Both the position numbers and the translations under genes were made by a program. A DNA stretch of 64,000 bases, taken from Variovorax sp. Root411 (GTDB lineage: Bacteria; Pseudomonadota; Gammaproteobacteria; Burkholderiales; Burkholderiaceae_C). Position 1 is the first letter of the stretch, and each line of letters opens with the position of its first letter. The notes below the pieces were generated by a model. The model searched no databases. It was not told the origin of the DNA and worked only from the letters and a program-made list of their open reading frames with translations. Shown here piece by piece: positions 1 to 8,722 of this stretch. Location: positions 310,001 through 374,000 of the forward strand of contig NZ_LMDW01000015.1 in NCBI RefSeq assembly GCF_001425205.1, read 5' to 3'.

Positions 1-2
1 CT

Positions 3-29
3 GGCAAGCGCCCCACGAAGGGCGGCTGA
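3..29 (+). CDS. possible 3' tail of an upstream gene
   Basis: One forward frame open from the window edge reads GKRPTKGG and then a TGA at 27-29, and a good rho-independent terminator follows at 62-84. A basic, glycine-rich tail followed by a terminator fits the end of a plus-strand gene, but eight codons cannot identify a family. The terminator is the main support; the frame choice is a guess. Confidence 0.25.
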   Translation, partial: GKRPTKGG

Positions 30-61
30 CCCAGCCCCGCTGGCTCCCCGGAGCCACGACG

Positions 62-84
62 AACGCGCCCACGGGCGCGTTTTG
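62..84 (+). terminator. rho-independent terminator
   Basis: An 8-bp perfect GC-rich stem (AACGCGCC at 62-69, GGCGCGTT at 74-81) closes a 4-base loop and runs into TTTT on the plus strand. It would end whatever gene enters from the left. The same stem, with one loop base changed, recurs at 37864-37883. Confidence 0.75.
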
Positions 85-109
85 TCGTTGGGGCAGCTAT
101 AAGCAAGCG

Positions 110-430
110 ATGTCCGACGACAACCAGATCCTCATCCCGCCCTCGTTCTTCGCGGTCTACACCGACGCGCGCCAGCGCCTGAGCGAGCCGATCGGCATGG
201 TGCGCGAGCGCTACGAGATGTGCGAAGACCTCGCCTGCCATCTCGTGGGCCACGCGCAGATCCAGCACCACACCGAGGTGCCGGTCGAAAGCGAGATCCT
301 GCGGCGCATCCACGCCGGACTGGCGACGCCCGAATCGGGCGTGTCGACGGCCGAGGCCATGTGGATCGTGCAGCGGCTGGCCGAGCTGCTGGGCTGGGGC
401 GCACCCGAGCCCGAGCCGGCCGACGACTGA
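110..430 (+). CDS. small conserved protein of unknown function
   Basis: A 106-residue acidic soluble protein with no signal peptide, membrane segment, P-loop or metal motif that I can see. It has the layout I remember for a short Comamonadaceae family often labelled 'ATPase with chaperone activity', with a conserved central helix (RERYEMCEDLA) and a C-terminal AEAMWIVQRLAELLGW helix. That label is not supported by any visible nucleotide-binding motif and should not be taken at face value. There is no clear Shine-Dalgarno sequence; a -10-like TATAAG at 98-103 sits so close to the ATG that the mRNA could be leaderless, although I see no good -35. The EamA gene starts 12 bases downstream, so the two are probably co-transcribed. 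Confidence 0.7.
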   Translation: MSDDNQILIPPSFFAVYTDARQRLSEPIGMVRERYEMCEDLACHLVGHAQIQHHTEVPVESEILRRIHAGLATPESGVSTAEAMWIVQRLAELLGWGAPEPEPADD

Positions 431-442
431 TGTAGCGCAAGC

Positions 443-1330
443 ATGACCAGCCGCACCGCCGACATCCTCCTCACCGCGACAGCGCCCGCCATCTGGGGCA
501 GCACCTACATCGTCACCACCGAACTGCTGCCCGCGAACTACCCGCTGACGGTCGCGTTGCTGCGCGCGCTGCCCGCGGGCCTGCTGCTGCTCCTGATCGT
601 GCGGCAGTTGCCTGGGCGGGCGTGGTGGGGCCGCATCTTCTTGCTCGGCGCGCTGAACTTCTCGATCCTCTGGGCCATGCTGTTCCTTGCGGCGTACCGG
701 CTGCCGGGCGGCGTGGCCGCGACGATCACTTCGGTGCAGCCACTGCTGGTGGTGTTTCTCGCGAGCGCCTTCCTGGGCTCGCCGGTGCGCGCGCTGTCGG
801 TGGGGGCGGCAATCGTCGGCATCGGCGGGGTGGCGCTGCTGGTGCTCACGCCGAACGCGGCGCTCGACGCCATCGGCATTGCCGCGGCCATTGCCGCCGC
901 GGTGTCGATGGCCTTCGGCACGGTGCTGAGCCGGCGCTGGCAGCCACCGGTGTCGGCGCTCACCTTCACGGCGTGGCAGCTCACCGCTGGCGGCCTGCTG
1001 CTGTTGCCGGTGGCGCTGCTGCTGGAGCCGCCGCTGCCCGCGCTGACGGCGCAGAACTGGATCGGCTTCGGCTGGCTCGGCCTCGTGGGCGCCGCGCTGA
1101 CCTACATCGTGTGGTTCCGCGGCGTGGCGCGGCTGGAGCCCTCGGCGATCGCGCCGCTGGCTTTCCTGAGTCCCGTGACGGCGGTGATCCTGGGCTGGGC
1201 GCTGCTGGGGCAGACGCTGTCGGCGTGGCAGGTGACGGGGATCGTCATCGTCATTGCGAGCATCTGGCTCAGCCAGCGCAGGGCGCAGCCTGTGGTGCGG
1301 GCCGTGCCGCCTGCGCGTCAGGCCGGCTGA
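443..1330 (+). CDS. EamA/DMT-family transporter
   Basis: A 295-residue very hydrophobic protein with about ten predicted membrane helices arranged as two tandem EamA halves, the standard length for the drug/metabolite transporter superfamily. The N-terminal signature APAIWGSTYIVTTELLP is typical of EamA exporters, and the second half repeats a similar pattern (YIVWFRGVARLEPSAIAPLAFLSP is split across helices 8-9). It should sit in the inner membrane and export a small metabolite or amino acid; the substrate cannot be read from sequence. It follows the small gene at 110-430 by 12 bases and overlaps the 3' end of the convergent desaturase by 13 bases, so no room is left for a terminator between them. 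Confidence 0.85.
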   Translation: MTSRTADILLTATAPAIWGSTYIVTTELLPANYPLTVALLRALPAGLLLLLIVRQLPGRAWWGRIFLLGALNFSILWAMLFLAAYRLPGGVAATITSVQPLLVVFLASAFLGSPVRALSVGAAIVGIGGVALLVLTPNAALDAIGIAAAIAAAVSMAFGTVLSRRWQPPVSALTFTAWQLTAGGLLLLPVALLLEPPLPALTAQNWIGFGWLGLVGAALTYIVWFRGVARLEPSAIAPLAFLSPVTAVILGWALLGQTLSAWQVTGIVIVIASIWLSQRRAQPVVRAVPPARQAG

Positions 1331-2256
1331 GCCGAGGGCGAGGTCGCGCGCTTCAGCAGGCTCAGGTAGCCGGGCTGCACTTCCATCCGCGCGATCGCTC
1401 CCCGCCGCTGCAGCAGGCGATGCGCCTTCGGCAAGGCCCAGCAAGGCAGATTGGTGAACATGTGATGCTCGCAGTGGTAGTTGACCCAGTAGGGCGCCAC
1501 CAGGATGCGTTCGAGCCAGCCGGCGTGCGTAGTGCGGGCCTGGCGCAGCGGGTCGGCCTCGTTCTGCGCCACGAGCGCATGCTCGGCGATGTTGCGCACG
1601 CGGCTCACGAGCGGCAGCCAGGTGGCCATGGGCAGCAGCCACATCAGCAGCCATGCCCACCAGAAGCCGGCGAGCGCAAATGCGAGGAAGCCGAGGGCGT
1701 TGGCGATGAGGAAGCGCTTGTCTTTCGCAATCTCCCGGCCGAGCACCCTCAAAGCCGACTCGCCCGGCGCACGCTTGCGAATGCCTTCGGCGACATGCCC
1801 GAAGCGCTGCTTGTAGAAGGTCTGTCCGCTCAGGTCGCGCACCACCTTGCGCCACATCGAAGCCCGCGTGACCGGGAAGGGCGCCGACAGCACGAGGTCC
1901 GGGTCTTCGGTCTGCTGCACGAAGCGGTGGTGCTGCAGGTGGTACGGCCGGTAGTCGCGCAGCGTCGACGAGCACAGCCAATAGCCCACCCAGTCGTTGA
2001 TCTTGCGGTTGCTGTGCAGCCCCGCGTGCGCTGCGTCATGCATGAGAATGAACAGCCCCAACTGCCGCGCACCCACGACCGGCACCACGAGCGGAAGGGT
2101 CCACGGCCACACGATGCCCACCAGCATGGCGGCGCCGATCACGGCCCAGCAATGCAGCACCAGCCACAGGCCCTTCCACGAAGAACGCGCAGTGAGCGAC
2201 TGCCATTCTTCGGCGGTGAAGAATTCTTCGGGTTGGGCGCGGGGAGCGGCGGCCAT
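1318..2256 (-). CDS. membrane fatty acid desaturase family protein
   Basis: A 312-residue integral membrane di-iron enzyme. The three histidine boxes of the family are all present: HDAAH at residues 73-77, HLQHH at 106-110 and HCEHH at 261-265, separated by hydrophobic segments (about 35-60 and 183-213). Members introduce double bonds into acyl chains or hydroxylate lipids or carotenoid-like substrates using O2 and an electron donor; the exact substrate is not inferable. I start it at the ATG at 2256 (MAAAPRAQPEEFF) because the open frame upstream has no family similarity and enters the regulator gene. It converges on the EamA gene, overlapping it by 13 bases, and lies 62 bases downstream of the GntR gene, so read-through from the hydroxyproline operon is possible. 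Confidence 0.88.
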   Translation of the reverse strand: MAAAPRAQPEEFFTAEEWQSLTARSSWKGLWLVLHCWAVIGAAMLVGIVWPWTLPLVVPVVGARQLGLFILMHDAAHAGLHSNRKINDWVGYWLCSSTLRDYRPYHLQHHRFVQQTEDPDLVLSAPFPVTRASMWRKVVRDLSGQTFYKQRFGHVAEGIRKRAPGESALRVLGREIAKDKRFLIANALGFLAFALAGFWWAWLLMWLLPMATWLPLVSRVRNIAEHALVAQNEADPLRQARTTHAGWLERILVAPYWVNYHCEHHMFTNLPCWALPKAHRLLQRRGAIARMEVQPGYLSLLKRATSPSAQPA

Positions 2257-2318
2257 GCGGGCCAGTATGCGCCGCTGCCCGCGGCGGGGCACGCGGAATT
2301 CCCCGGAGGCCCTTCGGC

Positions 2319-3014
2319 CTACTTGTCGATGATCTTGCGCGCGAAGACTTCGAGGTAGTCCATCAGCCGCTCGGCGCCCGCGATGGCGGCGGCTTCGTCG
2401 CCGGTCGCGATGCCCTGCGCCAGTTCGAGGTGCGCGTTGGCGCCTTCGACGATCTCGCCTTCGTGCTGATAGGCGTACCAGAAGCGGCGGCACTGCACGA
2501 TCGGCGGGATCACCGCCCTCACTGCCGAGTCGTTGTGGCTCGCCTGGTGGTTGACGAGGTCCAGCGCATGGTCGGCGCGCATGTAGCCGGTGAGGTCGCC
2601 GCGTGCCGCGGCGTCGACCATGGTCCGGGCACAGCGGACGATGTCGGTGCGCTGCTGCGCGGTGGCCCGGCGCGCCGAGCAGGCGGCGATCAGCCGTTCG
2701 AGCACGCGCCGGGTCTGAATCACGTCGAGGTGGTCGGCCAGGTCGATGGCCGACACGAGCAGCCCGCGGCGCGGTTGCTGCACGATGAGGCCGATGGACA
2801 CCATGCGCATCAGCGCCTCGCGCACCGGTGTGCGGCCGAGCCCCGTGCGCTCGGCGAGTTCGGCCTCGACGACCTGACTTCCGGGCTGCAGCTGCATGGT
2901 CGACAGCAGCGTCTCGATGGCATCGTAGGCCAGGTCGGCGGCGCGACGCTTGGGCGGGGGGCGGGAGGCGGTCGTCGGGGCGGGCATGGTCTTGTTCTGC
3001 GGAGGCGGCGTCAT
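2319..3014 (-). CDS. GntR-family (FCD) transcriptional regulator of the hydroxyproline operon
   Basis: A 231-residue regulator: winged helix-turn-helix at about residues 26-90 (AELAERTGLGRTPVREALMR is the recognition segment) and a helical FCD ligand-binding domain at about 95-225. FadR-subfamily GntR proteins are usually repressors released by a pathway metabolite. It is the last gene of the hydroxyproline operon: its ATG overlaps the TGA of the dehydrogenase alpha subunit (ATGA at 3011-3014), so its translation is probably coupled to the enzymes. The likely target is the palindrome inside the promoter at 8723-8750, which would make an autoregulated loop; that is inference. The first 20 residues are a proline-rich extension, and a second ATG lies at residue 10. 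Confidence 0.88.
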   Translation of the reverse strand: MTPPPQNKTMPAPTTASRPPPKRRAADLAYDAIETLLSTMQLQPGSQVVEAELAERTGLGRTPVREALMRMVSIGLIVQQPRRGLLVSAIDLADHLDVIQTRRVLERLIAACSARRATAQQRTDIVRCARTMVDAAARGDLTGYMRADHALDLVNHQASHNDSAVRAVIPPIVQCRRFWYAYQHEGEIVEGANAHLELAQGIATGDEAAAIAGAERLMDYLEVFARKIIDK

Positions 3015-4288
3015 TGTCGGGGATCGCCGTCGTTCGCCAGGCCTGCGAGCGTCGAGATGCGGGCCGGCGACAGCGGCGGGCGCGGCGCGGGCGGCGTCCA
3101 TCCGAAGAGGAAATGCGCCGCGTCGCCGCAGACGCGGCCCTGGCAGGCGCCCATGCCGCAGCGGCGGTGCAGCTTGGCGTCGGTCCAGCCGCTGCAGCCT
3201 GCCAGCGCGGAGAAGGGAACGTCTTCGCAGCGGCACACGAGCGTGTCGGGCTGCGGCATCGTCTTGATAGCTGGCGCCAGCGCGAAGCTGCGGTGCAGCT
3301 GCGCGGCGAAGGCGTTCCAGCGGGCGCGTTCGCCTTCGTGCGCCTTGGCTGCGCGTTCGTTGCCGACGGCCGCATGGCCTGCGATCGTGCCCTGCGCCAA
3401 TGCGCGTTCGCTGCCGCCGAAGCCGGTGCATTCGCCGGCTGCATGGATGCCGGGGACGCTGGTGGCTTGCAGGGCATCGACCCACAGGGCTTGGGCCTTC
3501 AGCGCGCAGCCGAGCAGCTGGCCGAGCTGCGTATTGGGTGTGAGGCCGAAGCCGCAGGCGATGCGGTCGCAGGCAATCTCGGTCTCCTTGCCGCCTTGCC
3601 GCAGCTGAACCGACTCGACGCGCTCCATGCCCTGCGCCGCAATGATGCGCGACGAAGTGCGGTACTGCGGATCGGCCAGCGTCACTGCCTGCGCGGCCTT
3701 GCCGGGCCAGCGCGCGAGGCTGGCGCCGAAGCGCGCGACCGAGGCGAACGACGCCTGCTCCGCGATGCGCAGCACCTTCGCGCCGGCTGCGCGCGCAGTG
3801 GCTGCAGCGGCAAGCAGCAGAGGCCCGCTGCCCGCGATGACGATGCGTTCGCCCTCGACCGGCATGCCCGCCTTGACGAGCGCCTGCAGGCCGCCCGCGC
3901 CGGTCACGCCGGGCAGCGTCCATCCGGGGAAGGGCAGCAGAAGTTCGCGTGCACCGGTGCAGAGAATGAGCTTGCGCCACCGCATGCGCGTGGCGCGCTC
4001 GGCGTCTTCGAGCAGCAGTTCCCTGGGCGAGGGCGCGGCGACGACGCGCGTGCCGCTGCGCACGCGGATGTTGGCATGGCGCTCGAGCGCATCGCGCCAC
4101 TTGCGCGCCGCAGGCGGCAATGCCGCGCCGGGGCCGTCGCGCCAGATCTGTCCGCCGGGCGCGGGGTTGTCGTCGATCACGACGATCGATGCGCCGCTGG
4201 GCGCAGCCGCCACCGCGGCGGCCATGCCGGCCGGGCCTGCACCGACGACGAGCACGTCGCAATCTTCCTGTGCCATGCCGGTCGTCAT
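3011..4288 (-). CDS. D-hydroxyproline dehydrogenase alpha subunit (NAD(P)/FAD oxidoreductase with BFD-like [2Fe-2S] domain)
   Basis: A 425-residue flavoprotein with an N-terminal dinucleotide fold (GAGPAG at 16-21), a second nucleotide fold near 149-157 (IVIAGSGPL), a second FAD contact (GIHAAGE at 280-286) and a C-terminal BFD-type iron-sulfur domain whose cysteines are C352, C354, C377, C382 and C387 (CRCE and CGMGACQGRVC). This is the architecture of the alpha subunit of heterotrimeric opine oxidase, HcnB and LhpBEF-type D-hydroxyproline dehydrogenases. The adjacent gamma, beta and epimerase genes make the hydroxyproline assignment the best one. I choose the ATG at 4288 because it overlaps the gamma subunit stop as ATGA; a second ATG at 4276 is possible. 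Confidence 0.85.
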   Translation of the reverse strand: MTTGMAQEDCDVLVVGAGPAGMAAAVAAAPSGASIVVIDDNPAPGGQIWRDGPGAALPPAARKWRDALERHANIRVRSGTRVVAAPSPRELLLEDAERATRMRWRKLILCTGARELLLPFPGWTLPGVTGAGGLQALVKAGMPVEGERIVIAGSGPLLLAAAATARAAGAKVLRIAEQASFASVARFGASLARWPGKAAQAVTLADPQYRTSSRIIAAQGMERVESVQLRQGGKETEIACDRIACGFGLTPNTQLGQLLGCALKAQALWVDALQATSVPGIHAAGECTGFGGSERALAQGTIAGHAAVGNERAAKAHEGERARWNAFAAQLHRSFALAPAIKTMPQPDTLVCRCEDVPFSALAGCSGWTDAKLHRRCGMGACQGRVCGDAAHFLFGWTPPAPRPPLSPARISTLAGLANDGDPRQ

Positions 4289-4533
4289 TCCGTCGTCTCC
4301 ACGCGCATGCCTTCGATGCAGACCGTCTGGCACGCGAGCCTGCGCCGGCCATCGACCAGCACGCGGCATTCCTGGCAGACGCCCATGCCGCAGAACGGCG
4401 CGCGCGGCTGGCCCGAGACCGAGGTGCGCGCCACGCCCATGCCGCCGGCAACGCGCAGCGCGGCAGCGACCGAGCTGCCCGCCTTCACGCGCACCAGATG
4501 GCCGTCGATGTTCAACAGGGTGTGGCCGCTCAT
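4285..4533 (-). CDS. D-hydroxyproline dehydrogenase gamma subunit, [2Fe-2S] ferredoxin-like
   Basis: An 82-residue Fer2-type protein with one complete plant-type [2Fe-2S] motif: C48, C53, C56 (CGMGVCQEC) and C68 (RLACQT). It matches the small HcnA/OoxA-like subunit of heterotrimeric amino-acid dehydrogenases that passes electrons from the flavin subunits toward the respiratory chain. Its start overlaps the beta stop (ATGA, 4530-4533) and its stop overlaps the alpha start (ATGA, 4285-4288), so the three subunits are translationally coupled in the order beta-gamma-alpha, as expected for a stoichiometric complex. Confidence 0.88.
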   Translation of the reverse strand: MSGHTLLNIDGHLVRVKAGSSVAAALRVAGGMGVARTSVSGQPRAPFCGMGVCQECRVLVDGRRRLACQTVCIEGMRVETTE

Positions 4534-5633
4534 GCGATATCCCGGAGGCTGCGCGGCGCGTAGGGCGCCGCATCGAAGTCGGGGGTCGCACCGGTCATCA
4601 AGGCAGCAAGCAGATGCGCGCTGCCCGGCGCAGTGGTCACACCGAGCCCTTCATGTCCGACAGCGAGCCAGAGCTTCTCGCGCCACGGGTGCTTGCCCAG
4701 CAGCGGAAGCCCGTCGGGCGATGCCGCGCGCATGCCGGTCCACGAGCGCACCGCGTTGAGGTTCGCGAGCCCGGGCAGGTAGTCCAGCGTGCGCTGGAGC
4801 ATGCGCGCGAGCATCGGCGCCTCGACCGCCGGGTCGGTCGTGTCGAACTGGCGCGACGAGCCGACCAGCAGCTGCCCCGTGGGCCGTGGCTGCACGTTGA
4901 AGGCGACCGAATCGCCGTCACTGTGGTGCGCGCTGGTCACGTAGCCGAGTTCGACCAGTTGGTGATGCACGGTGCCCGGATAGCGGTCGGTGATCAGCAA
5001 ATGGCCCTTCTTCGGGCGAATCGGGAGTTCGGGGCACAGCGCCGTCGCCTGGATGCCGTTGGCCAGCACGATCTGCGGCGCTGTGCGGCGGCTGCCGTCG
5101 GCGAGCCGCAACGTGCCGTCGTCTTCGATGGCCTCGACCTTCGCGTGCTCGACGCGGATCGATTCCGTGTTCTGGGTGAGCAGCCAGCGCGCGGCATTCG
5201 GCGCATAGAGGATGCCGTCGCCCGGCACTTCGAGCGCGCCCGACAGCCCCTTGCGCAAGGCGGGCTCGGCGGTCGCCAGTTCGCGCGCACCGAGCAGCCG
5301 GCTGTCGATGCCATGCGCGCGCAGCCGCTGCTGCTTGCGCTCGGCCTCCGCCATCTCTTCGTCGTTCGCGGCGATCCAGAGCGTGCCGCAGGCGCTGTAC
5401 GCGCAGTCGTCGCTCATGCGCGGCGCCAGCTCGCGCCACTGCGCGACTGAATGGCGGCTCAGTTCGAGCTCTGCCGCGTTGTCGTCCATCACCACGAGGT
5501 GGCCCATGCCCGCGCCGGTGGCACCGCCGATGCTCGCATCGAGCACCAACACCCTGCGCCCCGCCTGTGCGAGCGCCTGCGCGCATGCCGCGCCGACGAT
5601 GCCGGCGCCGATGACGATGACATCCGCGTCCAT
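4530..5633 (-). CDS. D-hydroxyproline dehydrogenase beta subunit (DAO-family FAD enzyme)
   Basis: A 367-residue D-amino-acid-oxidase-fold flavoprotein. The ADP-binding motif GAGIVG is at residues 9-14 and a C-terminal FAD-contacting segment WTGMRAASPDGLPLLG is near residue 315. In the heterotrimeric enzyme this is the catalytic subunit that oxidises cis-4-hydroxy-D-proline to Delta1-pyrroline-4-hydroxy-2-carboxylate. A simple D-amino-acid dehydrogenase is the alternative, but fusion-like overlap with the gamma and alpha subunits and the preceding proline-racemase-family epimerase argue for hydroxyproline. It starts 11 bases after the epimerase stop. Confidence 0.87.
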   Translation of the reverse strand: MDADVIVIGAGIVGAACAQALAQAGRRVLVLDASIGGATGAGMGHLVVMDDNAAELELSRHSVAQWRELAPRMSDDCAYSACGTLWIAANDEEMAEAERKQQRLRAHGIDSRLLGARELATAEPALRKGLSGALEVPGDGILYAPNAARWLLTQNTESIRVEHAKVEAIEDDGTLRLADGSRRTAPQIVLANGIQATALCPELPIRPKKGHLLITDRYPGTVHHQLVELGYVTSAHHSDGDSVAFNVQPRPTGQLLVGSSRQFDTTDPAVEAPMLARMLQRTLDYLPGLANLNAVRSWTGMRAASPDGLPLLGKHPWREKLWLAVGHEGLGVTTAPGSAHLLAALMTGATPDFDAAPYAPRSLRDIA

Positions 5634-5644
5634 GCCGCCCGATG

Positions 5645-6580
5645 TCAGAGCCGGATGCCCCAGCCGAAGGGATCGTCTTCTTCGATCAGGAGCGTGGCTT
5701 CGGCGCTGATGTATGCGCGGCCGCGCAGCGTGGGAATGACCTTGCCATCCGCTATCTCGTAGCTGGCCTCGAAGCGGCTGCCGATCACGCTGGCCTGCGT
5801 CCACACTTCGCCCGGTGCGAGCTTGCCGTCGGCGGCGAGGCAGGCGATCTTGGCGCTGGTGCCGGTGCCGCAAGGCGAGCGGTCGTAGGCATTGCCGGGG
5901 CACAGCACGAAGTTGCGGCTGTCCGCGCCTTCGCTGTCGTTGGCAAAGAGTTCGACGTGATCGATCTCCGCACCATCCGCGCCGGTGATGCCTTGCGCCG
6001 CCAGTGCACGACGCAAGGCAGAGGTGTAGCCGGTCAGCGCCGCGAGGTTGTCGCTCGCCACGCGCTGGCCGTGCTCGCTCACCAGGAAGAACCAGTTGCC
6101 GCCCCAGGCCACGTCGCCGCGCACGGTGCCATGGCTCGGCAGCTCGACCGCCACCTGGTGCAGATGCCGGTAGGCCGGCACGTTGCGCACGCTCACCGAG
6201 CCGTCTTCGTGCAGCGTGGTCGTGACCGTGCCGACGGGCGTCTCGATCCGGTGCTCGCCCACGCCGATGCGTCCCATGTGCGCAAGGCTCGCGACCAGCC
6301 CGATGGTGCCGTGGCCGCACATGCCGATGTAGCCGGCGTTGTTGAAGAAGACCACGCCGGCAGCCGCATCCGGAGACACGGGCTCGCAAAGCAGCGCCCC
6401 CACCACCACGTCGCTGCCGCGCGGCTCCAGCACGGCCGCCGCGCGCCACTTGTCGTGCCGCTCGGCCAGCAGCGCACGGCGCTCGGCCATGCTGCCGCCG
6501 CCCAGATCGGGAAACCCGCCGATCACAAGGCGCGTGGGCTCGCCGCCCGTGTGCGAATCGATGACCTGGATGCGTTGCAT
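5645..6580 (-). CDS. lhpA: 4-hydroxyproline 2-epimerase (proline racemase family)
   Basis: A 311-residue proline-racemase-fold enzyme with both catalytic cysteines in their family motifs: C88 in MCGHGTIG and C237 in [10 protein letters not shown]. Having Cys at both positions separates racemases and 2-epimerases from trans-3-hydroxyproline dehydratases, where one is Thr. It should interconvert trans-4-hydroxy-L-proline and cis-4-hydroxy-D-proline, feeding the dehydrogenase encoded just downstream. The N-terminal [10 protein letters not shown] is the family signature. The start at 6580 lies 14 bases after the binding-protein stop. Proline racemase is the alternative; the deaminase gene in the same operon makes the hydroxyproline role much more likely. 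Confidence 0.92.
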   Translation of the reverse strand: MQRIQVIDSHTGGEPTRLVIGGFPDLGGGSMAERRALLAERHDKWRAAAVLEPRGSDVVVGALLCEPVSPDAAAGVVFFNNAGYIGMCGHGTIGLVASLAHMGRIGVGEHRIETPVGTVTTTLHEDGSVSVRNVPAYRHLHQVAVELPSHGTVRGDVAWGGNWFFLVSEHGQRVASDNLAALTGYTSALRRALAAQGITGADGAEIDHVELFANDSEGADSRNFVLCPGNAYDRSPCGTGTSAKIACLAADGKLAPGEVWTQASVIGSRFEASYEIADGKVIPTLRGRAYISAEATLLIEEDDPFGWGIRL

Positions 6581-6594
6581 GTGGCTGGGTCCGA

Positions 6595-7728
6595 TCAGTA
6601 GCTGGCGAGGGGAACGGGCGCCGCGTTCTTGAAAGTGAAGACGGTGATGGGCGCCTGCTTCATGTTGCCCTTGTCGTCGTACGAATAGGTTGCGGCCACG
6701 CCCTTGTAGGTGGTCTTGTAGAGCTCGGCGCCCACCTTGTCGGGGTCGATGGAGTTGGCCTTCTTCATCGACTCGCCGATGAGCAGCACCTGGTCGTAGT
6801 ACGAAGCAGCGTACGCGTCGGGATCGACGTTGAAGCGCTTCTTGAACTTCTCCTTGAAAGCCGGGCCGCTCTGCGCCTTCTCGAGGATGGAGCCGCCCTG
6901 CGCGCAGAACACGAGGTCGTTGACCGCGTCGCCGCCGAGCTTGCCGGTGGCCGGGCTGCACACGGTGTCGCCGCCCAGCAGCTTGCCGGGTACGGCCAGC
7001 TGCTTCATCTGGCGCGCCATGGGCGCGGCCTGCGGTGCATAGCCGCCAAAGAAGATGGCCTCGGGCGCCTTGGCCTTCATGTTGGTCAGGATGGCGGTGA
7101 AGTCCACGGCCTTGTCGGTGGTGAACTCCTGGCCGACCACGGTCAGGCCCTGCTTCTTCGCTTCCTTGGTGAACTCTTCGGCGAGGCCCTGGCCGAAGGC
7201 GGTGCGGTCGTCGATCACGCCGACCTTGGTCACCTTCAGCACCTTGGCCGCGTAGACCGCCATGGCGCCGCCGATCTGGTTGTCGCTCGCGATGATGCGG
7301 TAGAGGTTCTTGTAGCCACCCTGCGTGACCTTCGGGTTGGTGCCCACCGTGGAGACCATGGTGCCGCCGTCGCTGTAGATGCGCGACGCCGGAATGGCCA
7401 CGCCCGAGCAGTACGGGCCCATGACGAACTTGACGCCGTCGTCGACGAACTTCTGCGCCACGCTCACGCCGGTCTTGGCGTCGCACTGGTCGTCTTCCGA
7501 CACCATCTCGAACTTCAGCGTCTTGCCGCCGACGCTGAGCTTCTTAGCGTTGAGTTCCTCGACGGCGAGGCGCACGCCGTTTTCATTGTCCTTGCCCGCG
7601 AAGGCATTGGGGCCCGAGAGCGGACCGCTGTGACCGATCTTGACCACCTGCTCCTGTGCCTGTGCCTGGCCCGCGATGGCGATGGCCACGAGGCCGAGAA
7701 ACGAAACCATGTTTGCTTTTGACTTCAT
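6595..7728 (-). CDS. LIV-type ABC transporter substrate-binding protein
   Basis: A 377-residue periplasmic binding protein of the branched-chain amino acid (LivJ) type, with a signal peptide of about 25 residues ending QAQAQ. The mature part begins with [16 protein letters not shown], typical of the family, and continues with a receptor-ligand fold over its full length. A good ribosome site (AGGAAG) precedes the ATG at 7728. Its position between the deaminase and the epimerase implies that it binds hydroxyproline or a related imino acid, which is inference. No permease or ATPase gene accompanies it in this operon, so it must borrow a LIV permease encoded elsewhere. Confidence 0.88.
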   Translation of the reverse strand: MKSKANMVSFLGLVAIAIAGQAQAQEQVVKIGHSGPLSGPNAFAGKDNENGVRLAVEELNAKKLSVGGKTLKFEMVSEDDQCDAKTGVSVAQKFVDDGVKFVMGPYCSGVAIPASRIYSDGGTMVSTVGTNPKVTQGGYKNLYRIIASDNQIGGAMAVYAAKVLKVTKVGVIDDRTAFGQGLAEEFTKEAKKQGLTVVGQEFTTDKAVDFTAILTNMKAKAPEAIFFGGYAPQAAPMARQMKQLAVPGKLLGGDTVCSPATGKLGGDAVNDLVFCAQGGSILEKAQSGPAFKEKFKKRFNVDPDAYAASYYDQVLLIGESMKKANSIDPDKVGAELYKTTYKGVAATYSYDDKGNMKQAPITVFTFKNAAPVPLASY

Positions 7729-7766
7729 GCTTCTTCCTAGGTTGGGACAATGAAAAGAGGGGCTTA

Positions 7767-8681
7767 TTACATAACCGATTGATACTGCGCAGGCCGCGTG
7801 GCGAGCGCCTTCTTCACGACGGCCTCGACGAAAGCGCGCTCCTCGCCGATGAGCGGCAGGCGCGGCCGGCGCATGTGCTCGGTGCCCACGCCCACCAGCA
7901 GGTCGATGAGCTTGAGGTTCTGCACCAGCTTGGTCGACACGTCGAGGTGCAGCATCGGCGTCATCCACTGGTAGAGCTTGAGCGCCTCGGCGAACTGGCC
8001 GGCCTTCATCAGGTCGTACAGCGCGACGGTCTCGCGCGGGAAGGCACAACCCACGCCGGCCAGCAGGCCGTCGCAGCCCAAGGCCAGGCCTTCGTAGGCC
8101 AGGTCGTCCACGCCAAGGAACAGCTGGTAGCGGTCGCCCACCGTGTTGCGCAGGTCGGTGATGCGGCGGATGTTGTCGGTGCTCTCCTTGATCGCCGCGA
8201 TCCAATCGCAGTCAGCCAGCTCGACCATGTGCTCGGGCTTGAGGTCGACGCGGTAGGCCACCGGGTTGTTGTAGACCATGATCGGCTTTTGTGCCGCGTT
8301 GGCGATGGTGCGCACGTTGAGCATCGCCTCGCGCGCGTCGGCCACGTAGATCACCGAAGGCATCACCATGAAGCCGGCCACGCCGAGCTTGTTGGCGCCC
8401 TCCACGTAGCGCAGCGCCTCTCGCGTGCTGGTTTCCGACACGTTGGCCAGCACCGGAATGCGGCCGTCGGCGGCGTCCAGCGCGATCTTCGCGACCTGGA
8501 GCTTTTCTTCCAGCGTCAGCGTGCTGGCTTCGCCGAGCGAGCCGCAGGTGACGAGGCCATGGATGCCGTTGCGGATCTGGAAGTCGATGTGCCGGGCGGT
8601 GCCCTCGGCATCGATGCTCTCGTCGGCGTGGAACTTGGTGGTGATGGCGGGGAAGATGCCTTGCCAGCGGGGATTGGTCAC
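7767..8681 (-). CDS. lhpC: dihydrodipicolinate synthase family lyase, probable Delta1-pyrroline-4-hydroxy-2-carboxylate deaminase
   Basis: A 304-residue class I aldolase barrel of the DapA family. The Schiff-base lysine is K165 (AAIKES) and the catalytic tyrosine Y137 (MVYNNP); the carboxylate-binding loop is CGSLGEAS at 46-53. In hydroxyproline catabolism this fold deaminates Delta1-pyrroline-4-hydroxy-2-carboxylate to 2-oxoglutarate semialdehyde. True DapA is less likely because the gene is the first of a hydroxyproline operon. It is preceded by the promoter at 8723-8750. The next enzyme, 2-oxoglutarate semialdehyde dehydrogenase, is not present in the window and must lie elsewhere. Confidence 0.87.
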   Translation of the reverse strand: MTNPRWQGIFPAITTKFHADESIDAEGTARHIDFQIRNGIHGLVTCGSLGEASTLTLEEKLQVAKIALDAADGRIPVLANVSETSTREALRYVEGANKLGVAGFMVMPSVIYVADAREAMLNVRTIANAAQKPIMVYNNPVAYRVDLKPEHMVELADCDWIAAIKESTDNIRRITDLRNTVGDRYQLFLGVDDLAYEGLALGCDGLLAGVGCAFPRETVALYDLMKAGQFAEALKLYQWMTPMLHLDVSTKLVQNLKLIDLLVGVGTEHMRRPRLPLIGEERAFVEAVVKKALATRPAQYQSVM

Positions 8682-8722
8682 GGATGGTGCTCCTGATGGT
8701 GTGCGGTGGAAATCAGGCGCAC

